A DNA stretch of 49,851 nucleotides, from contig NZ_FUYV01000004.1 of NCBI RefSeq assembly GCF_900168165.1, positions 1 through 49,851 of the forward strand, given 5' to 3'. This stretch comes from Alkalitalea saponilacus. GTDB taxonomy: Bacteria > Bacteroidota > Bacteroidia > Bacteroidales > Marinilabiliaceae. Under the pieces are notes generated by a model. That model saw nothing but the letters and a program-made list of their open reading frames with translations, made no database searches and was not told the origin of the DNA. Position numbers and translations under genes: made by a program. Below, in pieces: positions 7,673 to 15,628 of this stretch (positions within the stretch are counted from its first letter, which is position 1; each line of letters begins with the position of its first letter).

Positions 7673-10063
7673 TTACTCGTACCGAATTGCTTCTACAGGA
7701 TTTCTGGTGGCTGCTTTGTAACTTTGTGCGAAAACTGAGATTAGGGATATGGCGATTGCTATTATCCCAGTAAGCAGAAAAATCCACCAACTTAATTGTG
7801 TCTGATATGCATATCCTTGTAACCACCGGTTCATAAAATACCAGGCCAGTGGGCAAGCCAGTAAAAATGCTGAAACTTCATAACGGATAAAGAAGCTAAA
7901 GAGTAATTTTATGATGTCGGTAACCGTGGCTCCATTAACTTTTCTGATACCTATCTCTTTTGTTCGTTGTTGCGCATAAAAACTTACCAAACCGAATAGT
8001 CCAAGGGATGCCAAGGCAATTGAAAATAGAGTAAACCATGTCAGGATTTTGCTTAATCGCTGCTCGTCTTTGTATTGTTGGTTAAAATATTCATTACTAA
8101 AGAAATAATCCATCGGGTCGTTGGGGTAATGCTCTCTCCATATCCGACTTAATTGATTTATTACATGATTTACATCTCCAGTAATCCTGAAAGAATAGAA
8201 CCCAAATTCGTAAGGATGAACATGTGTGAAAATGATTGGTTCCGCAGGCTTTTTTAGTCCCTCGTGGTGAAAATCGTTCACAACACCTTTAATGTTATAA
8301 AGTCGGTTGTCCATCATTATCTGCCTGTTTATTGCTTCGGCAGGAGAGTTGAAATCCAATAACTTGACCATGTTTTCGCTGATCAATACATTAATTGAAT
8401 CATTCCAAAATGGTTGTTCAAAATTATTTCCGGCAAGAAGCTGTAGTCCATAGGTTTCCAGGTATCCATCGTCAATATGACTTACCGGTACCTGTTGAGT
8501 TAAGATACTCTGTTGCTCTGGTCTCGAAATGTTGCTGTTGCGGAAGCGAACAGCCTGTCCCGGAACGTTCATACTGGCAGTTCCATTCAATACACCGGCA
8601 AGTTGCGCCACTTCATCTCTGAAAGTGATGAAGTTTTCTCTTCTCCTGCCGTCACTATGGGTAGATGCAGCTCCATTAAGCACAATTACCTCTTCTAATT
8701 CAATTCCCAACTCCGCTTTTTGCATGAATCGTATTTGTTTTGTAACAGTAATAGAAGAAATAACCAAAAAAACAGATGTAAAGAACTGTAGAGCAACCAG
8801 CCACTGTGAACCACTGTTCTTACTGATTTTTTTCTGTTGTTGAAGTGCCGGATTTACTTTAAGCATGGGAATTGAACTGATGAAGGCAGTAATTACAATG
8901 CCAATTGTAATCAGCATAAATGTAAGAACCAATATTGTTGTGTAATCGACTAAACCATCCCTTATGTTAACACCTGTCATTTGGGTAAATGTTTCATGGG
9001 TAACCAAATAAAGAAATGCACCAAGCACAACTGCTCCCAAATTAATTATCACACTCTCACTAATGGCCAATTTTACCAAAGTCATTTTACTTGCACCCAA
9101 TTTTCTTAAAGTTGCAAAAACATTCAATCGTTTTCGCGAAAGTGCTGTTGAGAGAATGACATAATTCATCCATACCACCATCAGTATCAGAGCGGCTATC
9201 AGCATAAGAGCACTTACAGTACTCTTTTGGGTGCTAACTCCCAGTTCTCCATCGCGAAGTGTACTGAAATGGATATCGTTAAGAGGCTGAAGAGTAAGTT
9301 TTCCTTCTCTGTTTTGTTGTGGTAAATGAGTAAAGTATTTATCAATTACTGTTTCCAGGGATTTTTCTACCATTTCGGCCGAAACACCTTCTGTAAGTTT
9401 AATGTAAGTCCACCAGGAACTGCCATAAAAATGGTCCACATCTGGTATAACTCCCATAGTCACCCAGATACGAATCGGCATAAAGTAATCAAAATGAATA
9501 TGGGAATTTAATGGCAGGTCTTTAAATATTCCGGTTATTTCATGACGCATTCCTTCATTTACAATCAACACCTTACCTATGGGGTCTTCATTTCCAAAGA
9601 TTTCTCTGGCTTTCGATTCAGAAATGATGCATGTATTGGGAGCATTTAAAGTTGCTTTTCCGCGCAATAACTCCAAATTAAAAATCTCGTAAAAATCACC
9701 TTCAACCCATAGGTCTGGTTGATCGCTGAAATATCTGTCCTCATAACGTACCAACACCTGTTCAATATAAGCTATCCCTGAAAATTCTATTTCGGGTATT
9801 TCATCTTTAAGCACACGGAATAAGCCTCTTGGTGTTTTGGTTGAATGCAATACCTGTTCTCCTGCCTGGGTTATGTCATAATTTACACGAAATATTTTTT
9901 CATGGTCAGGCCAGAATGAATCATAAGCCTGCTCGTATGCTACGTAAAGAGAAATGTGCAAAAAGAAGAGAAAACCGAATGCCAACCCAAAAATATTGAG
10001 TATTGCATGAAATTTATTGTTTCTTAGATGGTTAATTGTTGAACGGATGTTGATAATGTTCAT
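7673..10063 (-). CDS. FtsX/MacB-like ABC transporter permease (first copy)
   Basis: 796 residues with the same plan as the gene at 5270: N-terminal helix near residues 18-40, MacB-type periplasmic domain, three central helices (about 280-400), a helix near 425-445, a second periplasmic domain and three C-terminal helices with QQRTKEIGIRKVNGA, ending ATRNPVEAIRYE. The central block has LSRKRLNVFATLRKLGASK in place of the usual EIGIRK motif, so the two halves may couple to the ATPase unequally. It starts 27 bases after the ATPase stop and is followed 72 bases later by the second permease, so all three are very likely one transcript. The substrate is unknown; related systems move peptides, siderophores, lipids or drugs. 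Confidence 0.9.
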   Translation of the reverse strand: MNIINIRSTINHLRNNKFHAILNIFGLAFGFLFFLHISLYVAYEQAYDSFWPDHEKIFRVNYDITQAGEQVLHSTKTPRGLFRVLKDEIPEIEFSGIAYIEQVLVRYEDRYFSDQPDLWVEGDFYEIFNLELLRGKATLNAPNTCIISESKAREIFGNEDPIGKVLIVNEGMRHEITGIFKDLPLNSHIHFDYFMPIRIWVTMGVIPDVDHFYGSSWWTYIKLTEGVSAEMVEKSLETVIDKYFTHLPQQNREGKLTLQPLNDIHFSTLRDGELGVSTQKSTVSALMLIAALILMVVWMNYVILSTALSRKRLNVFATLRKLGASKMTLVKLAISESVIINLGAVVLGAFLYLVTHETFTQMTGVNIRDGLVDYTTILVLTFMLITIGIVITAFISSIPMLKVNPALQQQKKISKNSGSQWLVALQFFTSVFLVISSITVTKQIRFMQKAELGIELEEVIVLNGAASTHSDGRRRENFITFRDEVAQLAGVLNGTASMNVPGQAVRFRNSNISRPEQQSILTQQVPVSHIDDGYLETYGLQLLAGNNFEQPFWNDSINVLISENMVKLLDFNSPAEAINRQIMMDNRLYNIKGVVNDFHHEGLKKPAEPIIFTHVHPYEFGFYSFRITGDVNHVINQLSRIWREHYPNDPMDYFFSNEYFNQQYKDEQRLSKILTWFTLFSIALASLGLFGLVSFYAQQRTKEIGIRKVNGATVTDIIKLLFSFFIRYEVSAFLLACPLAWYFMNRWLQGYAYQTQLSWWIFLLTGIIAIAISLISVFAQSYKAATRNPVEAIRYE

Positions 10064-10090
10064 GTTATGAGGATGTTTAGTTGGAATTTA

Positions 10091-10789
10091 CTATAACAAA
10101 GCTTCGCCCAATTCTTTTTTGAATTCTTCTGTTATTATTTGACCATCAAACAGGTTGACTGTTCTGTGAGCAAATCCGGCATCGTGCAATGAGTGGGTAA
10201 CCATTACAATGGTGGTTCCTTCCCGGTTAAGCTCTGTAAGCAGATTCATCACCTCAAGGCCGTTTTTGGAATCCAGATTACCTGTGGGCTCATCGGCAAG
10301 TATCAATTTGGGATTTGCTACAACTGCTCTGGCAATGGCAACGCGTTGTTGCTGACCTCCGGATAGTTGTTGAGGAAAATGCTTAGCCCGATGGCTTATG
10401 TTCATTCGGTCTAAAACCGAATGAACCATCTCCTTCCTCTTTTTTGGAGGTATTTTGAGGTACATTAACGGAAGCTCAACATTTTCAAATACATTCAATT
10501 CATCAATCAGATTAAAACTCTGAAAAACAAACCCAATATTCCCTTTTCTCAGGTTGGTACGCTGGCTTTCTTTATAACCGGCTACGTCTGTTCCATCAAA
10601 AAAGTAGTTCCCATCATCAGGGTTATCCAATAAACCAATGATGTTCAGCAGAGTGGACTTTCCACACCCCGAAGGACCCATAACAGCTACAAATTCGCCG
10701 TTTTTTACTTCAAAATTCACGTTGTTCAATGCCAACGTTTCAATTTCTTCAGTTCTGAAGATTTTTGTAAGGTTTTTTGTCTGTATCAT
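10091..10789 (-). CDS. ABC transporter ATP-binding protein, LolD/MacB type
   Basis: 232 residues, a complete nucleotide-binding domain. Walker A GPSGCGKST (38-46), Q-loop Gln90 in FVFQSFNLI, signature LSGGQQQR (142-149), Walker B LILADE (162-167) with the D-loop NLDS, and switch His199 are all present. EPTGNLDSK and the short length are typical of the LolD/MacB/FtsE branch, which drives FtsX-type permeases. It powers the two permeases encoded just downstream. It is separated from the upstream adaptor gene by a 591-base stretch holding the four-helix-bundle gene and its flanking repeats; elsewhere adaptor and ATPase genes are normally adjacent. Cytoplasmic, peripheral on the inner membrane. 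Confidence 0.95.
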   Translation of the reverse strand: MIQTKNLTKIFRTEEIETLALNNVNFEVKNGEFVAVMGPSGCGKSTLLNIIGLLDNPDDGNYFFDGTDVAGYKESQRTNLRKGNIGFVFQSFNLIDELNVFENVELPLMYLKIPPKKRKEMVHSVLDRMNISHRAKHFPQQLSGGQQQRVAIARAVVANPKLILADEPTGNLDSKNGLEVMNLLTELNREGTTIVMVTHSLHDAGFAHRTVNLFDGQIITEEFKKELGEALL

Positions 10790-10805
10790 TTTTTTTGAAA
10801 ATAAT

Positions 10806-10861
10806 GGAGATCGGAAATCGGAGACAGGAGACCGGATTTTGGAGACCGGAAACCGGAGACT
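10806..10861. repeat. Heptamer array, GGAGANC family (eight units)
   Basis: Eight consecutive heptamers in strict register; GG is constant and the rest varies (for example GGAGATC, GGAAATC, GGAGACC, GGATTTT). It lies between the four-helix-bundle stop and the ATPase start. Confidence 0.85.
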
Positions 10862-10893
10862 GATTATATGATCTTCTGTGATTAGTATTTTTG

Positions 10894-11256
10894 TTAAAAT
10901 CTCTCTTTTCTGATTTGAATAAGTTTAAATAGCATTGAGGATATTTTCCTTGTTTGGTCAAGAAGAAGATCTCCAGTTTCTTGGTCTATATATTTTAGTC
11001 GCACAGCCAAATATATCTGTGTTCGTACTTCAGCAGCCGAACCTTTGGCTATATGCAGAAATTGAATGAATTCTTTATTGGTTTGTCTGTCAAATCCTTC
11101 CGCAATATTACTAGGAACCGAAATTGCGGCTCTTCTTATTTGGTCTCTTAAACCAAAGTCATTGCATTGTGCCAGTGTTTTGTAAATGGTTTCCGCAAGA
11201 TTAACAGACTCCTGCCAGACCGTTAAGTCTTCAAATTTTTCAATTTTCGATTTCAT
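10894..11256 (-). CDS. Four-helix-bundle protein (23S rRNA intervening-sequence type, TIGR02436-like)
   Basis: 120 residues, the normal length of the family. The pattern FEDLTVWQESVNLAETIYK, then FGLRDQIRRAAISVPSNIAEG near residues 36-57, then KEFIQFLHIAKGSAAEVRTQ, is diagnostic. Proteins of this fold were first found encoded in intervening sequences inside 23S rRNA genes of spirochaetes and others, and are related to Avd of diversity-generating retroelements; the molecular role of most members is unknown and they probably bind nucleic acid as oligomers. Here the gene sits inside an efflux operon with which it has no obvious link, and is bracketed by inverted heptamer arrays. No reverse transcriptase or variable repeat is nearby, so it is not part of a retroelement in this window. 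Confidence 0.9.
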   Translation of the reverse strand: MKSKIEKFEDLTVWQESVNLAETIYKTLAQCNDFGLRDQIRRAAISVPSNIAEGFDRQTNKEFIQFLHIAKGSAAEVRTQIYLAVRLKYIDQETGDLLLDQTRKISSMLFKLIQIRKERF

Positions 11257-11350
11257 AATAGTTGGGTTATGTAGATGATTTTTTGTAATCTAAATAATTT
11301 TCCTTAATTACATCTTCCAATCATTCCGTAAATTCAATACACAGTAGATT

Positions 11351-11380
11351 CCTGTCTCCGTTCTCCGCTTTCCGTTCTCC
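11351..11380. repeat. Heptamer array, inverted copy of the GGAGANC family
   Basis: On the minus strand this reads GGAGAAC, GGAAAGC, GGAGAAC, GGAGACA and GG, in strict 7-base register. It is inverted relative to the array at 10806 and ends at the base before the adaptor gene's stop codon. Confidence 0.8.
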
Positions 11381-12631
11381 CTACCTCACCTCAATCCTCT
11401 CATTCCTTCCAAACATATCGTAGTTGTTGGTAATTACTTTTTCTCCCGGCTCGAGGCCATCAAGAACTTCATAGTGGGTTGGATTTTGTCTGCCAATGCG
11501 GATGTTTCTCCTTGTTGCGATTCCGGATGACTCATTGTATACGAAGATCCACTGCCCGCCTGTACTTTGGAAAAAGCCTCCTCTGGGAATGATGACACTT
11601 TCTACCGGCTGTCCCAATTCAAGACTCAGGTGATAAGTTTGTCCGGTTCTGAGATTTTGAGGTGTATCACCGGAAAAAGTAAAATCAACCTGAAATCTTC
11701 CGTTTCGCACTTCAGGATAAACCCGGTAAACTTCTATCTCATAACGCTCGTTTTGTCTCAGATATGTAGCTTTTAGTCCGTGACGAACCCTGTCAATGTA
11801 GTGTTCATCAATGTCGGCACTAATTTTATAATCATCCAGAATGTGAAGTTGTCCTATTCTTTCGCCTCTTGAAATCAACTGTCCGGGTTCCACACTCAGG
11901 CTACCTAATTGTCCGTCGGCCGGTGCCTGTATATTGAGCTTCTCCAATCTTTGCCTTACTATCTTGAGGTTTTGCTCCATGTTTATCAGGCTGTTATTCA
12001 TTTGCACCTGCTGATTCTCTCTGAAAATTGAATCCTGCACCATTCTCTGATGGCGAAGTTCTCTTTCTGCTATGGCCAGTTGGTAGTTTTCATTTGCTAT
12101 CAGGTAATCTTCATCTGCAATAAAACCTTTATCCCTTAGCTCTCTGTTTTGTTCATAAGTTCTGCGCAGTCTTCTTATCTCATAATCAATCGCCAGCAGT
12201 TGTTGTTTGTTGTTAATTTTTTGCTGTTCCATATTGATCATGGTATTCCGAAGTTCGTTGCTTTGGTAAGCCAGTTGCGATTCAGAGTTTAGAATTTGAA
12301 GGTTCAAATCATTGTTTTCAAGACGAACAATGACATCCCCTTTTTGTAACATGGCGCCCTCTTCCACAACTTTTTCAATAACCTTTCCGCCTTCTTCCAC
12401 ATCAAGCATGATGGTGGTAATTGGAGCAACTGTTCCTACAACCGATATATAATCCATGAATTGAGCATACTCTACGTCTGCTATGGTTATTCTCTCTTTT
12501 CCGGTTCTGTAAGTTGAGGTGTTGGTAGATGTAATCATCCATATCAATGCACCAACTATAACTACCGATGCAACAATTTTTAAAATGGTGCTTCTCTTCA
12601 GTCCCTTCTTTTTTTCTATTTTCTTATCCAT
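11381..12631 (-). CDS. HlyD/MacA-family periplasmic adaptor
   Basis: 416 residues. A basic N-terminus (MDKKIEKKKGLKR) precedes one membrane anchor (about 16-35). The first lipoyl half is near 70-105 (VEEGGKVIEKVVEEGAMLQKGD), a long coiled-coil hairpin spans about 110-225, and the second lipoyl half is near 230-260 (APADGQLGSLSVEPGQLI). Beta-barrel and membrane-proximal domains follow to the C-terminus (EPGEKVITNNYDMFGRNERIEVR). This is a membrane fusion protein that links an inner-membrane ABC permease to a TolC channel. It starts 29 bases after the tolC-like gene, so they are co-transcribed. Its stop codon directly abuts the inverted heptamer array at 11351-11380. Confidence 0.93.
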   Translation of the reverse strand: MDKKIEKKKGLKRSTILKIVASVVIVGALIWMITSTNTSTYRTGKERITIADVEYAQFMDYISVVGTVAPITTIMLDVEEGGKVIEKVVEEGAMLQKGDVIVRLENNDLNLQILNSESQLAYQSNELRNTMINMEQQKINNKQQLLAIDYEIRRLRRTYEQNRELRDKGFIADEDYLIANENYQLAIAERELRHQRMVQDSIFRENQQVQMNNSLINMEQNLKIVRQRLEKLNIQAPADGQLGSLSVEPGQLISRGERIGQLHILDDYKISADIDEHYIDRVRHGLKATYLRQNERYEIEVYRVYPEVRNGRFQVDFTFSGDTPQNLRTGQTYHLSLELGQPVESVIIPRGGFFQSTGGQWIFVYNESSGIATRRNIRIGRQNPTHYEVLDGLEPGEKVITNNYDMFGRNERIEVR

Positions 12632-12660
12632 TGTCCTTTTTTTTGAAATGATTTTATCAA

Positions 12661-13983
12661 TTAAATGCCTTGCATATAGAGATTTAGGGTCTCTTTTTGT
12701 ACTACCCAGCTGTATCGCGAAAGCAACATTGTTGCTTTTGCCTGCGAAAGTTGTAGTTGAGCATTCATAAAATCATTGGTTGTTATTAAACCAAGACGAA
12801 ATTTTTCCTGATGAATTTCAAATGATTTTTCATTGAATTTCAGGTTATCCAGAGAATTCTGATACTCCATATACAAGTTTGTAAGTTTTAACACAGCCTC
12901 TTCAATTTCCCGTTTTATGGATAATTTTTCGTTTTGCAGGTTTAAATGGGCGTTTTCCAGATCAATTTTGCTCCTGTTCACCTCCGTTCTTTTCTGTCGG
13001 CCGTTGAATATTGGAATATTGAGAGTTACAGAAACGGAGGGGTTCAGGTAATTATCGAATTGGGTTTCAAAAGAGGTCTGCCCTCCGTTTGGAAGGGTGT
13101 CGGTTGAAAAGAAAGCGGAATGATAGCCTGCATTCAGTTGAAGAGAGGGAGATTGTCTTCCTTTTGAGATGCTCAGCAACTTCTCATAGTAGTTCAACTC
13201 CAATTCTCGTTTTAAAACAAGGGGGTAAGCACTTACCGCCATCATATAAACGGAATCTGCATTTTGATACTTTATTGAAGGCTCTGTGAGGAACAAATCC
13301 AAACCGGATATCTCAAAATCTCCTTCGTGATAATGAATGGTTTGTGCCAACTGAAGATTCAACAGTCGGTATTGATTATTTGCTCTGGTCAGTTCAAGTT
13401 GACTCATCGACAAGTGAGCTCTTATTTCATACTCAAGAACCGGTTCGGCTCTTCCAATATGAATATAAGCCATCACTCTGTCCAGCTCATTTTGGTTGTT
13501 CTCAACCTGTTGTTCTAAAACAGATACCAACTCCTTCTGGTATGCTGCTAAAGCATACAATTCTGTTATTTGATTAATGAGTATGAACTTTGAGTAAGCA
13601 CTTTGTTCATTCACGGCAAGTGCGTAATACCTCTGAGCCGAAATGTGATTTTGTTTCATAAAACCGGCAAACAGGTCCAAACTACCAACTATCCCATATT
13701 GAACATTGTAAGAATTCCCAGATGTTATTTGATTAAACTGGTTGGTGGATCTTTGAAAATCGAAGTTTGAGTTTCCATATCCATTAATAGATGGAAGTAG
13801 ATTCCATCTGCTTTGCTGATGGTTTAGTTCTGCTTTTTTATGATGATTTTGCTGAATTTGGATATCCAGATTGTGCTCAAGCCCATGTTGAATGCATCTG
13901 TCGAGTGTCCACAATCCGTTGGATTGTGAAACAGATATCTCGAAAGAGAAAATCAATAATATTAATAAAATCAGCCAACGCAT
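12661..13983 (-). CDS. TolC-family outer membrane efflux protein
   Basis: 440 residues with a signal peptide (MRWLILLILLIFSFEISVSQ). Two OEP repeats follow, rich in long amphipathic helices and ending in the usual Ala/Gln-rich helix (FMNAQLQLSQAKATMLLSRYSW). Motifs such as LNIPIFNGRQKRTEVNRSKIDLENA (about 310-335) mark the second repeat. Trimers form the outer-membrane exit duct for the adaptor and permeases encoded downstream. It is the first gene of the minus-strand operon; a sigma-54-like promoter sits about 25 bases upstream of the start, opposite a sigma-54 activator gene. Confidence 0.93.
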   Translation of the reverse strand: MRWLILLILLIFSFEISVSQSNGLWTLDRCIQHGLEHNLDIQIQQNHHKKAELNHQQSRWNLLPSINGYGNSNFDFQRSTNQFNQITSGNSYNVQYGIVGSLDLFAGFMKQNHISAQRYYALAVNEQSAYSKFILINQITELYALAAYQKELVSVLEQQVENNQNELDRVMAYIHIGRAEPVLEYEIRAHLSMSQLELTRANNQYRLLNLQLAQTIHYHEGDFEISGLDLFLTEPSIKYQNADSVYMMAVSAYPLVLKRELELNYYEKLLSISKGRQSPSLQLNAGYHSAFFSTDTLPNGGQTSFETQFDNYLNPSVSVTLNIPIFNGRQKRTEVNRSKIDLENAHLNLQNEKLSIKREIEEAVLKLTNLYMEYQNSLDNLKFNEKSFEIHQEKFRLGLITTNDFMNAQLQLSQAKATMLLSRYSWVVQKETLNLYMQGI

Positions 13984-14014
13984 ATCACTTCTTTTATGTG
14001 GTTTTGCGTTAGGT

Positions 14015-14032
14015 TAAACCAAAGATGTGCCA
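14015..14032 (-). promoter_or_regulatory. Candidate sigma-54 promoter of the efflux operon
   Basis: The minus strand reads TGGCACATCTTTGGTTTA. The -24 half TGGCAC is perfect, and a G stands at the position required for the -12 half, which is otherwise imperfect (TGGT where TTGC is expected). Transcription would start near 14008, about 25 bases before the tolC ATG. The divergent NtrC-type activator supports the reading. Confidence 0.5.
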
Positions 14033-14082
14033 TGTTTTGTAAGTATCACATAAACAGGGAATAAGCAGGGGTGTGAACTTCG

Positions 14083-14127
14083 TATTGTAAAAAAATTAGA
14101 CACTACATGTATGAAATTTGTACAATA
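14083..14127. promoter_or_regulatory. Possible activator site: inverted TATTGTA/TACAATA
   Basis: TATTGTA (14083-14089) and TACAATA (14121-14127) are a perfect inverted pair 38 bases apart, about 50-95 bases upstream of the putative sigma-54 promoter, where NtrC-type enhancers usually lie. Short arms in AT-rich DNA make chance likely. Confidence 0.2.
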
Positions 14128-14269
14128 TGTTATCTTTATGTAATAATTAATTGTTTAGTCATCAGGTTTTTACATCGATGTATTGCGTCAGGCATAGTTT
14201 TAGTAGCTTTAGTCCATTATGACTATAAAATTCTGACAGACTATCAACCATTCAAATTATTTTTGAAAT

Positions 14270-15628
14270 ATGAAGGATTCCTCCATTATAATTGTTGACG
14301 ACAATAAAAGTGTATTAACAGCACTGGAATTGTTGCTCTGTGGACGGTGTAAGAATGTTAAAACATTAACTTCTCCCAATTCGCTTTTACACGAATTGGG
14401 AAAAACCAATTACGATTTACTTTTGCTGGACATGAATTATTCTGCCGGAATTAATAGTGGCAATGAAGGAATATATTGGCTAAAACGGGTTTTGGATAAA
14501 TATCCCAGTTTAAGTGTGATTATGATTACCGCTTATGGAGGGATTGAACTTGCAGTAAAAGCCGTGCGTATGGGAGCTACCGATTTTATCACCAAACCCT
14601 GGGAAAATACCAAAATGTTACAGGTTGTTGAGTCGGCTTGTCGGTTATCTGCCGGTAGAAAAAAAGCAAAAGGGAGTGCCAGCAATGTTAACATATCTGC
14701 GGGTAAGGTCGAAGATGTTTTCGAGGGAGAGTCTGAAAGCTGGAAAAAGGTTTTACAAATTATATCTAAAGTGGCTGCAACAGATGCCAATGTTCTGCTA
14801 ACCGGTGAAAATGGAACCGGTAAAGAGGTGGTTGCAAAGAAGATTCATCAGTTATCCGGAAGAAAGGACAAATCTTTGGTGATGGTGGACATGGGAGCAA
14901 TTGTTGAGGGGTTGTTTGAAAGTGAACTGTTTGGTCATAAAAAAGGTGCTTATACAGATGCCAAACTCGACAGAACCGGAAAAATTGAGGAGGCCAATGA
15001 AGGCACTCTTTTTCTGGATGAAATAGGAAACTTGCCTTTACCCATGCAGGCTAAACTGTTAACCGTTCTGCAAAGCAGAACTGTTACCCGGCTGGGAGAA
15101 AATGAACCCCGACCTGTAAATATCCGGTTACTTTCGGCTACCAACGGAGATCTGCCAAATATGGTTGAAACCGGACATTTTCGTGAGGATTTACTTTACC
15201 GTCTCAATACAATTCATATTGAAATACCTCCGCTTAGACAACGAAAAGCTGATATTCCAGGGTTTGTGAATCATTTTCTTTTAAAATATACCGAAAAATA
15301 CAATAAAACAGGGTTGAAAATATCAGATTCGGCTATGGAGTTACTGTTTTCATATAACTGGCCGGGAAACGTTCGCGAATTGCAACACGCCATTGAGAAA
15401 GCTGTAATATTAAGTGATCAGGATAAAATTCAACCTGCAGATTTTATGTTTCGTGAAGTTGAAAGCCAAAAATCCATGAATCAGTTTAGCGGAACATTGG
15501 AGGAGATGGAAAAAAGTTTGATAGAAGACGCCATTATGCGCCATCAGGGAAATATGTCCTCAGTTGCCATGCAATTAGGAATTACCCGGCAAACTTTATA
15601 CAATAAAATTAAAAAGTATGATTTATAA
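14270..15628 (+). CDS. NtrC-family sigma-54-dependent response regulator
   Basis: 452 residues. Receiver domain at 1-120 with acidic pocket Asp10/Asp11, phosphoacceptor Asp54 (LLLLDMNYS) and Lys109. AAA+ domain at about 150-385 with Walker A GENGTGKE (179-186) and Walker B GTLFLDEIGN. The sigma-54 contact loop reads GAYTDA (226-231) in place of GAFTGA. A Fis-type helix-turn-helix ends the protein ([26 protein letters not shown]). When phosphorylated, such proteins hexamerise and open sigma-54 promoters from upstream sites. It is divergent from the efflux operon and overlaps its partner kinase by 11 bases, so it most likely controls that operon. Confidence 0.95.
   Translation: MKDSSIIIVDDNKSVLTALELLLCGRCKNVKTLTSPNSLLHELGKTNYDLLLLDMNYSAGINSGNEGIYWLKRVLDKYPSLSVIMITAYGGIELAVKAVRMGATDFITKPWENTKMLQVVESACRLSAGRKKAKGSASNVNISAGKVEDVFEGESESWKKVLQIISKVAATDANVLLTGENGTGKEVVAKKIHQLSGRKDKSLVMVDMGAIVEGLFESELFGHKKGAYTDAKLDRTGKIEEANEGTLFLDEIGNLPLPMQAKLLTVLQSRTVTRLGENEPRPVNIRLLSATNGDLPNMVETGHFREDLLYRLNTIHIEIPPLRQRKADIPGFVNHFLLKYTEKYNKTGLKISDSAMELLFSYNWPGNVRELQHAIEKAVILSDQDKIQPADFMFREVESQKSMNQFSGTLEEMEKSLIEDAIMRHQGNMSSVAMQLGITRQTLYNKIKKYDL

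Larger units (their letters stand above)
10806..11380. mobile_element. Candidate cassette: four-helix-bundle gene between inverted heptamer arrays
   Basis: The first 30 bases (10806-10835) and the reverse complement of the last 30 (11351-11380) match at about 25 positions, by eye. Both ends are strings of GGAGANC-type heptamers pointing inward. The right end stops at the base before the adaptor's stop codon (11381-11383 on the plus strand), and the left end begins 16 bases from the ATPase start. The only gene inside is the four-helix-bundle gene. I infer an inserted cassette; no target duplication is evident to confirm it. Confidence 0.45.

Noticed and set aside
10894-11256. Diversity-generating retroelement accessory gene (avd)
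   Set aside because: The fold is related, but no reverse transcriptase, template repeat or variable gene is present nearby.
14107-14298. 63-codon plus-strand frame before the NtrC-type gene
   Set aside because: It overlaps the regulator start in another frame, covers the regulatory spacer, and its protein has no recognisable features.
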